Shown here piece after piece: positions 11,918 to 21,347 of a stretch of 64,000 nucleotides of DNA. Origin of the DNA: Harmothoe impar. Lineage: Eukaryota > Annelida > Polychaeta > Phyllodocida > Polynoidae. Where the stretch lies: NCBI GenBank assembly GCA_947462335.1, contig OX381708.1:5890001-5954000 (forward strand), read 5' to 3'. The position numbers and the translations under genes were made by a program. The notes beneath the pieces were generated by a model. The model was not told the origin of the DNA, ran no database searches, and saw nothing but the letters and a program-made list of their open reading frames with translations. Within the stretch, counting starts at the first letter, position 1; every line of letters starts with the position of its first letter.

Positions 11918-12491
11918 ATCAGACCCAATTTGGGTGACCAATGGGCCCTATGACAACTGCTTGTCATAGCGATGACAACTGGTTGTCCTAGGGAGGATAA
12001 AAATATGGAAGGCCGGTGCAACATTTTGCTATTTGCTGATTGTAACTATTTGCTGTTTGCTGGTGGTCAATTGCCATTTGGTGGTTGTCAGTTGCCATTT
12101 ATAAGCTAGTAATCAGTTGCTATTTGCTAGTCTCGGTTGTCACCATATAGGTCAGACTAGGCCTCCACCGGCCTCCACATAGGCCTATAGAAACCTAGAA
12201 CATGATCATCCTTGGAAGTGCAATTATCACCATTAAATGGCAATTAGATAACTGCCAATTGACAAAAAACTCATTGGCAATTGACAAAATGGCTATCAGC
12301 AAATGGCAATTGACAAAATTGCTGATTGACAACCATATTTAGCAAATGGCAACTTGAAATGAGCATATGGCACCAGCAAATGACAATTGGCAAATAGCAC
12401 AATGTCGCACCGGCCTTCCAAAATATGGGGTGATCTTCCTATGACAGAAAACTCGTCATAGGGCCCATTGGTCACCCAGATTGAGACTGAT
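11918..12491. mobile_element. Long foldback MITE
   Basis: A 574-bp element whose two ends are inverted copies of ATCAG(A/T)C(C/T)CAAT followed by TGGGTGACCAATGGGCCC. The interior is itself largely palindromic: 'ttgctatttgctg' and 'ttgccattt' words on the left become 'gcaaatggcaattgaca' on the right. No protein frame is present. RNA from it would form a very long hairpin. Confidence 0.8.
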
Positions 12492-12686
12492 CTTTTTTCT
12501 TCTTCTTATAGGAGAGCTATCCCGTATTTGCCCAAGATGGAGCCCTGGGGAACACCAAAGAGAACCTGTATCTTGTTGGATGCTATGCCATTTACAAAAT
12601 AACAGTGGATTGTGTTCTATTTCGCAGGTAGGAGGATAGCCAGCATAGTAGGTGACTTTCCAGACCAGCCACTTGGAGTTTAGAGA

Positions 12687-12830
12687 TACCGTAAAACCTC
12701 GCTTATAAGTCCACCCCACCTGTAGGTCGAATTGGAGTTTTGAAGGAAGAAATCGACTTATAAAAAAATGCTTTGAACTTCTGAAAAACCTCACTTATAA
12801 GTCGAATTGGAGTTTGAGAAATTTTGGGGG
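12687..12830. mobile_element. Pogo-like MITE (family M2), left part
   Basis: Begins TACCGTAAAACCTCGCTTAT like the complete copy at 42,346-42,798 and shares 'gtcgaattggagttt' and 'aaaatcgacttata'. The right terminal repeat is missing, so it is truncated or interrupted. Confidence 0.6.
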
Positions 12831-12897
12831 CCAGCTCCCACCCCAAACCCCCTTTCCCCTGGACCAGAATTAGAACAATTCCTGACATTTTGCCCTC

Positions 12898-12974
12898 AAA
12901 GGCGCACTGAGTCAGTGACCTAACCCTGTCGAGTTTTGCACTCAAATGACGTCGTGGGTTCAGTGCGCCTTTAA
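12898..12974. repeat. Short MITE-like repeat (family M4), copy 1
   Basis: A 77-bp unit with inverted ends (AAAGGCGCACTGA ... TCAGTGCGCCTTTA) around 'gtgacctaaccctg.cgagttttg'. Copies recur at 49,185-49,262 and, diverged, at 50,298-50,375. Confidence 0.7.
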
Positions 12975-13135
12975 TACAACCTCCTGCTTGTAGAGAGTAG
13001 AAATAAGTTTTCTTAGACTATGACAGTTTAAATGTGCCAGTGAGAACCCCTTATACTTCTCTGTGGAGGCAGTGTTAGTTGTGTTAGTCATTTGACCAAC
13101 TTTTGGGGGATGTGCTAATATTTAATAGAAGGTAA

Positions 13136-13334
13136 TGTAGCGGGCACGTATTGCTCGGGGCAGCCCGAGCGTGCGTGGAGAGCGCATTGTCCCGCCTAGG
13201 TGAGTTCAAGTACTGTAGCAGAGCAGTGGAGATGCAGCTGGCCCTGTGGTGCAACAGTAGCATTCTCAACTCTGGAGCAGAGGGACCGGGGTTTGACTCC
13301 CCGTGGGACTTGACGTTTTCCACTGCTTGTTACA
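13136..13334 (+). mobile_element. Solo LTR of a tRNA-containing TRIM family
   Basis: A 199-bp unit starting TGTAGCGGGCACG and ending CTTGTTACA, matching the TG...CA plan and the first bases (TGTAGGGGCACG) of the complete TRIM LTR at 38,555. Like that LTR it has a tRNA-like body in its second half and GTTTTCC near the end. It is flanked by TAAT on both sides, though the duplication overlaps the first LTR base. No internal region or second LTR is present, so it is a solo LTR. It lies downstream of the BTBD-like gene. Confidence 0.6.
13240..13310 (+). other. tRNA-like sequence inside the solo LTR (Trp-like)
   Basis: D-arm GTGC...GCAT, A-box-like TGGTGCAACAG, and a perfect five-pair T stem (CGGGG/CCCCG) around a seven-base loop. 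The acceptor arm closes with six of seven pairs counting wobble. The D-arm and anticodon-arm region resembles tRNA-Trp by memory of eukaryotic tRNAs. Not proposed as a functional tRNA because the anticodon arm is irregular. Confidence 0.6.
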
Positions 13335-13959
13335 TAATGTTGAGAATTATCCCCATACACCAAATCTTAAACGCCTCAGTCTCACCTTTTGCTGGTCAAA
13401 TTGTCAAATTCTCAGTGGGGGAAGGTAAAAAAAAAAGAAGCTTTTTTTTGTTGCAAAATGCCAAAAATCTTGGCGGCGGATCCGTAATCCAAGTTATCAC
13501 AATAAAATGGCCTAATATATCAAACATACTGTACCGTCATATAAAAGCACTGAATAAGCACTGGGGTAATAGCCCAGTGGGCACACCTCACAAAAACAGC
13601 ACTCAATAAGCGCTTATTAAGCCCTACAGATAATATGCAGAGCTTAATAAGTGGTCTGTGCCTGAACAGTCCAGACAGGCATACAACGGCATTTAGAGCT
13701 TATACCATAATGAAAATAACTTTAATTTAACTAAATAATGAGGGATTCTCCAGGAGCCAAGAAAGAGAGACATGGAAGACTTGCGAAGGAGGGGTCAATA
13801 AGGAATAGACAGGTTATTGACAATTTCCAACTTGTGCCAAATCAATACAGCAATGGAGATGTAGGAATCCCTTGAGGGGCGCCCAAATGTATGAAAGGCT
13901 CTAAATTTATTGGGGCGCTATAAACAATAAATAAGCAACACAAAACAAGACAATTTAAA

Positions 13960-14165
13960 AAGTGTACTTTATTTTGATCCTGATAAAAAGTATAGATACA
14001 ATAGCAATATGTCAGCCATGGACTTCAAAGCTACATGCACAGGTAAACCTAAATTTGTGATCCGTTTCAATTGTAAATATACCACTTCAAGCTTTGAAAC
14101 TGATATCCCAACAAGTGAAAAGTAACATGTCAGTACAATGAAAAAGCAAATAGTAAACTAGATCA
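13960..14165 (-). other. Conserved 3'-UTR end of the Kelch sub-group, with poly(A) signal
   Basis: Minus-strand AATAAA at 13,973-13,968. The flanking 200 bp match the corresponding ends at 19,700 and 25,530 ('tactttattttgatcct', 'agcaatatg', 'caagtgaaaagtaacat'). It would be the distal 3' UTR of the truncated Kelch unit at 15,920-16,405. Confidence 0.6.
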
Positions 14166-15919
14166 GAGATGCCACTCACTGGTTACCAAAATGTAGGAAA
14201 TGTTGAGATTTAGGTCAATCTCATGTAGGAAATTAACGTAATGTATGACAGAAACTCCATTAAAAAGGTAGGAATTCCTGCAAAAATAGAAAAAGTGGCA
14301 ACTCTGCTAGATACAACCTAATATTTTATGGCTTTTTGAGCACATTAAACTTTCAACTACTGAAATTAGCTTGTATGCCCCTGCCTGGACAAGTCTAATA
14401 AGGGCATGTATGCTACTGAAACGTGAGATACCATATCCAATGTTTATGGCACACATTCCTGTTGGGGCTGATTCTTCAGACTATTAAGAACCAAAGCTGT
14501 CTCAATTTTTGAGCCAAATTAAACTATAAATTATGTGTACAAAATTATTTGCTAAGCACATTGTGCACTATTTTACGTTGAATAATATAAAGGTACATTA
14601 AAAATATGGATATCTAAATCCATGGACCACCATAGGCATACATTATGACATGACCTACACAGTGGAACATCAGCTATAACCCTGGGTGCATAGTACTTCA
14701 ATGAGCTACCAGTATACCTTTTGTCATCATCAACCACAGGTTTTAACAAGACCTCAGTTTGGAGAGTTAGTAGGCTATAGGGCTCCTAGGGGTTAGGCCA
14801 TGGGCGCGGCCATGTCCAACACCCGGTGCTTCCTTTGCTTGCCTCTAGATGGGGCCTAGCTCAGGATAGTGATTGCTTCAGTCTGTGTTACCCTGAAGAC
14901 ATGTGACTAGCATAGGCCCTCAGGGCTGAGTCCTGGGGACCACTTCAGACAGACGCAATAGTGGCCTGCCCTGTGATGTCAAAACCCCCGGTTAGCTGCT
15001 CTACCTAGTGGCCAAGGGCATCTACTGAAGGTTCTCAACTTAGCACAGGTGGTGCTGCTATCAACGCTCAGGTGCCCTATAGAACCATGGGAAGGTGTGC
15101 AACTAAAAGTTCACAATCATACTTGCACATCCCAATAGTCTACAGAGAGGTGGTGCCATCTAGGGTATGTTGTCTAAACTACCTCTTTGTAGAGACATGT
15201 AAAGATGGTTGTGGATGGTTGCACACCTTCCCATGGTACCCTATAGCCTACTCACCCATCAAGCTGAGGTCTTGGCAAAACCTGTCACTGTGTCATCAAC
15301 CAAGTAAGATGGGCATGATGTATGATTGCAGAGCTGGTGAGTTTCATGCCAGGGCTGCATTCATGTATGTATTCAACGTAATAAGCAACTTTCATCCTCC
15401 CCCCCCCCCCCATTTTTTTGACTAACTCTCAGAATTTTGGAGACAGAATCTTAAGTACAAAAATTCCATTAAAATATTTTATAAATGCTCAGGGCGCTTA
15501 TTAAGTCGAATGAGGGAGGGTTTCGAGGAGGGGGGCTCATAAGAAAATTTCGCTCCCTCAGTTGCCTCAATGAGGTCCTCCATGTTTAGTTCTGTAGCTA
15601 ATTGCAACCACCAGGTGGCCACAGACCCTGGCTAGTGGATGAAGCTGCATCCTGTGCCATGAGTATGATCTGTGGATGTCAACAGCTCTGCATGTTGAAC
15701 TTATTCTAACAATATTAAGTGTTACTCAATATCTTTAATGTGCTTTTCAAACAATGTAATACTTGGAGAGGAAACAAACACAAAATTATCTATCCAGAGA
15801 ATGAATTACTTGTACAGATCTCTATAGTACAGTGGCCCTGTTAAGCTGCTATTACTGCCCTGCCATCTAGCTGTATAGGGCATGAACTAGCCCTGGTGGA
15901 CTTACCCATTAGCATCTAG
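14166..15919. other. Presumed ancestral 3'-UTR / spacer
   Basis: No coding sequence supported. It probably descends from the long 3' UTR of the truncated Kelch unit upstream on the minus strand. Contains a scrap of the 491-736 repeat family at about 15,305-15,375, a poly-C run at about 15,403 and a 'gcgcttattaagtcgaat' MITE scrap at about 15,495. Confidence 0.4.
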
Positions 15920-16405
15920 CTATTGTGGAGCCAATGCAAGTAACGCTGGCAAGTAGGTGCAGCAACTGTTATAGTCATCAGCTTCATAAAGCGGGAACCT
16001 ATCAAGCTTCTTCACAAAGGCTTTCTGTCCTTTCCCGCGTGTCATCCACATTTGACATGCACCTGAGAGTAGATTATCATCACTTATGATCCTGGTTTCT
16101 CGTTCTTCACCCCGCGCATGAACCATGTCGTAAAAGAAGTCGATCAAGTAGAGTGTATTTCCGCTGGTGGCTAGCATACCGTTCCAGTTGTACATGAGGT
16201 GGTCCACCATTTTGGTTTGATTACCGTGTAACGGGTCGTAAGTACACCACTGGTTTGTGGTTGGACGGTAGTACTGGATGTAGAAATCACGATCCATGAG
16301 GAAGATGACATCCTCCTTACAGAACTCCAGAACCTTAAGTGCACAATGCTGAAAGCACTCTGGCATTGGGGCTTTGCTGCTCCAAGTGTTCCCTTCACTC
16401 AACAA
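15920..16405 (-). pseudogene. Truncated BTB-Kelch unit (C-terminal Kelch blades only)
   Basis: About 160 codons match the last third of the cluster proteins: TWSSKAPMPE (compare TWTPKAPM and KKAPM in the others), DFYIQYYRPTTNQW, GNTLYLIDF, ending in LPALLALAPQ. The upstream side ends at a possible acceptor (ctttag) and no BTB, BACK or early Kelch exon exists between here and the end of the next gene's 3' UTR at about 19.7 kb, once the Gypsy insert is subtracted. There is no in-frame ATG at the start. Hence a 5'-truncated duplicate; translation as a mini-propeller fragment cannot be excluded. Its 3' flank is homologous to those of the 21.3 and 27.0 kb genes. Confidence 0.8.
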
Positions 16406-16796
16406 TGACGATGGCCTAAAGTTAAGTTGTGAATGCTCATCCTTAAATTTTTGTATACAAGCCTCACTCCCATATATGCTGCACCTAGACTTTGGGGGAA
16501 TCCTATAATCTGCAAAGGGAGTCCCATTATGGCAAATTTGGTGAACTGACTTTGGGGGGATTCTTTAAGACTGCACTGGTCATATGACTAGCTAACCAGC
16601 CGCAGCTTCCATGGGAGAATTTAGGGTATGTATATGGTACGTTTGGCCCAATCGGAAAGCAGGATTATGACCACGGCCACACACCCTTTGGTTTGGGTCA
16701 GTAAGGGCTCAATACTATAGTAGTGTGATTATTACAAAGCATTTCTCCATATTTCACCTAACAAATATGTTTAACCTCCATCTATGAATAGAAGTA

Positions 16797-16935
16797 TGTT
16801 GTGTTTGAAGTCACGTGGTTTATTGGTGAACGGTATCAGGTTATATGGGTTAATATAGGTTACACAGAGGTGCTGCCGTTCATGGGTTACAGTAGTAAAC
16901 ATGGTCGTAGTCGCTGCAGACGTGAGTACACAACA
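16797..16935 (-). repeat. Gypsy 3' LTR
   Basis: 139 bp, TG...CA ends, preceded on the minus strand by a purine-rich tract (GTGTGGAGGAG) that would serve as polypurine tract. Confidence 0.88.
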
Positions 16936-17167
16936 CTCCTCCACACTTAATATATATGCTGGAATAAACATATGATTAGACATCACCTTATTGGTGTCCA
17001 TGAACTTAAAGTCTTTGAGTCTTTATGATATTACTGTAGTATAGTATAAGGAGTCTTTTATCTCTTTGAGATTACTCATAACGATAACTCTTAACTTTAT
17101 GTAATGTTACTTTAACATGAACAGTAGTGTCAGAAACACAAATATATCAGTCTCTGAAATAGAACAG

Positions 17168-19424
17168 TTATTTAGGCACATAGTCATTGAACTTTGCTGG
17201 AGCCCTTCTAGGTCTCACAGATACACGTCTTGGAGACGGCACTCTCGGTGGAGTAGCAACCACCTGGGGTGGAATAGCTCTAGGTGGTTCCTCATAGGTA
17301 ACCACATCTTCCTGTGGCATGGCCGTAGCTGGCGTTTCAACAACTACAGGGTCAGTACCACCTTTGGGTATATCACTTATGATATCCGTGATTGGCCTTT
17401 GCATAGGCCTGAGCTGTTCGTCATCAATGTCATCTTCGATGGTTTCGCCGGACTTTCGAAGATGGTCGACATGGACGTAACGGATGTTACGGCCGATTCG
17501 TACCAAGTACTGTACGGGACCCTTCCTAGACACTATGGATCCTGGTACATACTTTACGTCGGTGCCTCGACAGTTCTTTACACGTACTCTTTCTCCTTTC
17601 TCGAACTCTCTTAGCTGTGGCACTCGCTGGTCTCGATACTCTATCATTTTGTCCTGTTTTCCCTCCACCGTCACATGAAGGTCGGGTTTTATCATCGACA
17701 ACCGCGTGTGAAGCTGTCTTTTGAGAAACAACTCGGATGGGGATACCCCTGTCACCGAGTGAGGCGTCGAATTATACGACAGGAGGAAACTACACAGCTT
17801 TCTGTGAGTAGTCATGCCGGGTTTCTCGTCCAATGTATGCCGCTTTAAGGCATTTTTCAGGGTCTGCACCGCTCGTTCTGCAAGTCCGTTGGACGCTGGA
17901 TGGTAGGGAGCGGTCAAGGTATGTTTTATACCCTTGTTATGCAGGAACTCGCGAAACACTTCCGCAATGAATTGTGGGCCGTTGTCGCTCACAACCTCTC
18001 TTGGGAACCCGTTATGGGCGAACATCTGCTCCAGTACCTCTATGGTCTTTTCTGCGGTCGTAGATTTCATGAGCACTACATCTAACCACTTTGAGTGTGC
18101 GTCTACTACCACTAGGAACATTTCAGATTTGTACTCTGCAAAGTCTATGTGCAGTCGGTCCCATGGCCTCTGAGGATATCGCCATGGATACATCGGAGAT
18201 GCTGGTGGATCGTTCTTGAGACTCAGGCATGTTTTGCATGCTTTGATTAATGCTTCTATAGCATTGTCGATGCCGGGAAACCACAGGTAGCTACGAGCTA
18301 GTGCTTTCATGCGCACTATACCGACGTGTTCGATGTGTAGCTCTTCTAGCATTCGCTCCTGCAGTTTCTGTGGAATGATAACTCGCATTCCCCACAGAAG
18401 ACATCCTTGGTCACACGATAGCTCGTGTCGTCTGATATAGAATGCTGACAGTTCATCATCATCAACATGGTTCGGCCAACCATTCATGGTGAACTCATAC
18501 ACTTTAGTGAGGATCCGATCTTTTCGGGTCGCTTCTTTGATGTCTCTGGCGTTGATCGGTAGCTTGTCAGTGTGGCTAAAATAGTTCACTTCAGCTTCCA
18601 TATTTTCTTTCGCTATGTCCACTGGTGCCCGACTCAGATAGTCGGCATTGGCATGATCCTCTGATCTTTTATATTTGACCTCATAGTTGTAGGTCATCAG
18701 TATGAGAGACCATCTCTGCAGCCTCAGTGCTGCCAATGTTGGCACATCCGTTTTCGGACCCAATATTTTGGTCAGTGGCTTATGGTCGGTCAACAGTGTG
18801 AATGACCTACCATACAGGTACTTGTGGAATTTCTTAACTCCGAAGATAATGCCTAACGCTTCGCGTTCTATTTGGGCGTAGTTCCTCTCAGCTTTCGTTA
18901 GAGTCACTGACGCGTAGGCAATCGGTCTCTCCTCTCCATTCTCGTCAACGTGTGACAGAACCGCACCAACTCCGTAAGGAGATGCGTCTGTCGCGAGGAG
19001 AAGCTCTTTGTTCACATCGTAATATGTTAACACTGTTTCACTTGTAAGGGCGTCTTTGACTTTCCCGAATGCCCCTTCGCACTCCTTTGACCACTTCCAG
19101 GGGACGTCATCTCGCAGGAGATTATTTAATGGAGCGAGAATTGTGGACAAATTCTTAACGAACCCACCATAGTAGTTGACCATCCCGAGGAATGTGCGAA
19201 GTTCTGAGACATCTTCTGGTGCTTTGGCGTCTTTTACTGCGCTCACTTTTTCTGGTACGGGCCTACGACCCTCCTTGCTGATCACATGTCCGAGATATTG
19301 GACTTCGGGAGCCAAGAAGGAACACTTCTCCCGTTTCACTCGGATGTCATGCTTGTCTAGTCTTTGAAGTACCAGTTGGAGGCGCTTTAGGTGCTCGTCC
19401 TTTGTGGGAGCGGTTATCAGGATA
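17168..19424 (-). pseudogene. Gypsy pol fragment: RT tail, RNase H, integrase
   Basis: About 750 codons open. In order: the RT C-terminal segment (HLKRLQLVLQRL, VQYLGHVISKEG, LRTFLGMVNYYGGFV), RNase H (LLLATDASPYGVGAVLS, IEREALGIIFGVKKF, LLTDHKPL), an HHCC zinc-binding segment (HIEHVGIVR ... CKTCLSLK), the integrase core with D, D and E residues (LHIDFAE, VVSDNGPQF, AERAVQTLKN), then a C-terminal tail rich in P and R. The RT YxDD active site, protease and gag are absent, so it cannot act alone. The open frame extends 5' into the LTR and flank only by chance. Integrase could still be made if transcribed. Confidence 0.9.
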
Positions 19425-19516
19425 TATGGGTTAATATAGGTTACACAGAGGTGCTGCCGTTCATGGGTTACAGTAGTAAACATGGTCGTAGTCGCTGCAG
19501 ACGTGAGTACACAACA
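19425..19516 (-). repeat. Gypsy 5' LTR remnant
   Basis: First 92 bases of the LTR, matching 16,842-16,935 without a difference I can see, then fused to pol. Confidence 0.88.
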
Positions 19517-19521
19517 AAGTA

Positions 19522-20792
19522 CATTTGTATAATTATGTACATTCTTCATCTCTTGGCAGAGCTTGTGCTAGGATTAGGCTGCTACATTCCTACACATCAA
19601 TTCCGTTATCTACATTTCTAAGCATAGAAGACCCATCCAGCTATCCAACCTCATCTCTCAACACATCTTCAAATAAGCAAAACAATACATGGCCTATGAG
19701 AGTATACTTTATTTTGATTCTTATAAAAATACAGGTGAATAGCAATATGCCATGTACTTGAAGGCTACATGCAAAGTTAAATATAGATCTATGATCTATT
19801 CAAGTTAGGCTTTGAAATTGACAGACCAACAACAGGTGAAAGGTAGCATCTCAGTACCGTCAAACAACTATCCATGAACTAGAAATAACCAACTATTCAT
19901 GGGTTTATATTTGGGCCCGTTAAGCTCTTAACTATTGAAACGTGAATGAAATAAACGTTAAGCCCATGAGTGCTACACGGTATGGTATATATTAAACTAA
20001 ATAACCACATGCTACTGATACTTGAGATACATCAAATGTAGAAACAATGAAGAAAATCTAGATCTATGATATGCAAAATACAGTCAGATACTCTATTCAA
20101 AAACTTATAAAAATGTCCTGCTCAAATCTGCTAAAGCTTGCACATTTTGCTACACATGACATCAAAGCTGGTGATGAATTCCATCCCTTTTTTTCCCAAT
20201 ACTAAACGAGGAAATACTACCTATCATTGAAATATCGACACTATCATTGAAATATCGACACTAGTGTTATAAAAAAAACTCTTGGCTTAATAGTTATGTG
20301 GTAATACTTGGTAGACTTCACATCAATAGTGTTACATTAATAATGCTTCTTTAAACGGAAGTCATGGAATTTTGCGTGGACTTCCCAAAAAACTAATCAG
20401 CATTTTGCTTAAAAAAGATTGAGCACTCCCTTACATTTAATTTCTTTGTTCAGATACAGATACTTTCTGTAAACACCTCTATTGTAGGTCACACACAAAA
20501 ATAATTGGATCATCAATGGAAAAGGAAAATGTGTTTTATGAATGATAAAATCCTAAACAAAATTTGTCTTTTGAATCAAATTTTAAACTTTAAAATAGAA
20601 GAATGACCAATTTTCATGCAGTGTGACATTGAATTACCGAAGTAGTGGGCTAATATTTATATATAATCATGCTGCCCAAATGTTTTATATCAACAGTTCT
20701 TCTCCCAGTTGAATGTTATCTTCCAGTAACCTTCACTCAAAACATGATAGTGACAGCTGCCAGAGTCTATGGTGAACTATGTCACAGTGTCT
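19522..20792 (-). other. 3' UTR of the 21.3 kb Kelch gene
   Basis: A minus-strand poly(A) signal AATAAA at 19,713-19,708 sits in the same conserved context as 13,970 and 25,535. The block at about 20,450-20,520 ('gtaggtcacacacaaa') matches about 26,220-26,280 downstream of the 27.0 kb gene. It contains no gene of its own. Confidence 0.6.
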
Positions 20793-21345
20793 TTAGGCCT
20801 ATGTAAGGCCTATACTGCAGTTTGTGTTGGCCTATGTTAATAAGCCACATTTTATGTAGGCCTGTCTTGTAATATCCCACTGTCTGTGTAGGCCTATGTT
20901 GTAATATGGCACAGTTCGTGTAGGCTTATGTTGTAATGGGCCACAGTTTGTTTGGGCCTATGGCTTAATGCCACCGTTTGTGTGGGCCTATGTTAATATG
21001 CCACATTTTATGTAGGCCTATGTTGTAATATATCACTGTCTGGGTAGACCTATGTTGTAATATGGCACAGTTCGTGTAGGCTTATGGTGGAGAATGTCAC
21101 AGTGTAGGTCTATGTTGGAATATGCAACAGTATGTCTAGGCCTTTGTTGGAATATGCCACAGTTAATGTAGGCTTATATGTTGTAATCGGCAACAGTTTG
21201 TGTGGGCGTATGACTTAATGCCACCGTTTGTGTAGACCTCTGTTGTAATATGCCAGTTAATATGAGCCTATGTTGTAAGATGCCAGTTAATATAGGCCTA
21301 TATTCAACTAGGCCTATGGTGTACTTTGTCACAGTTTATGTAGAC
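20793..21345. repeat. Minisatellite, about 30-40-bp unit
   Basis: About 14 imperfect tandem copies of a unit like 'taggcctatgttgtaatatgccacagttt...'. It abuts the last codons of the Kelch gene whose stop lies at 21,348. Confidence 0.85.
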
Positions 21346-21347
21346 TT

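Larger units (their letters stand above)
16797..19516 (-). mobile_element. Internally deleted Ty3/Gypsy LTR retrotransposon
   Basis: Minus-strand element with a perfect 5-bp target duplication AAGTA (16,792-16,796 and 19,517-19,521). The 3' LTR is complete (139 bp, TGTTGTGTAC...CAAACACAACA on the minus strand) and the 5' LTR is cut to its first 90-odd bases. The bases both LTR copies retain look identical, so insertion was recent. gag, protease and the catalytic half of reverse transcriptase are missing. The LTR runs straight into the RT tail at 19,411-19,425, where the two parents share CCTGATA-like sequence, suggesting a microhomology deletion. It sits in the flank between two Kelch units. 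Confidence 0.92.

Noticed and set aside
13151..13609. 152-codon plus-strand frame
   Set aside because: It runs through the solo LTR with its tRNA-like body and into unrelated DNA; no protein features.
19425..19549. Start of the Gypsy protein as read from the longest frame
   Set aside because: The first 40-odd codons are LTR and host flank fused by the deletion, not pol sequence.
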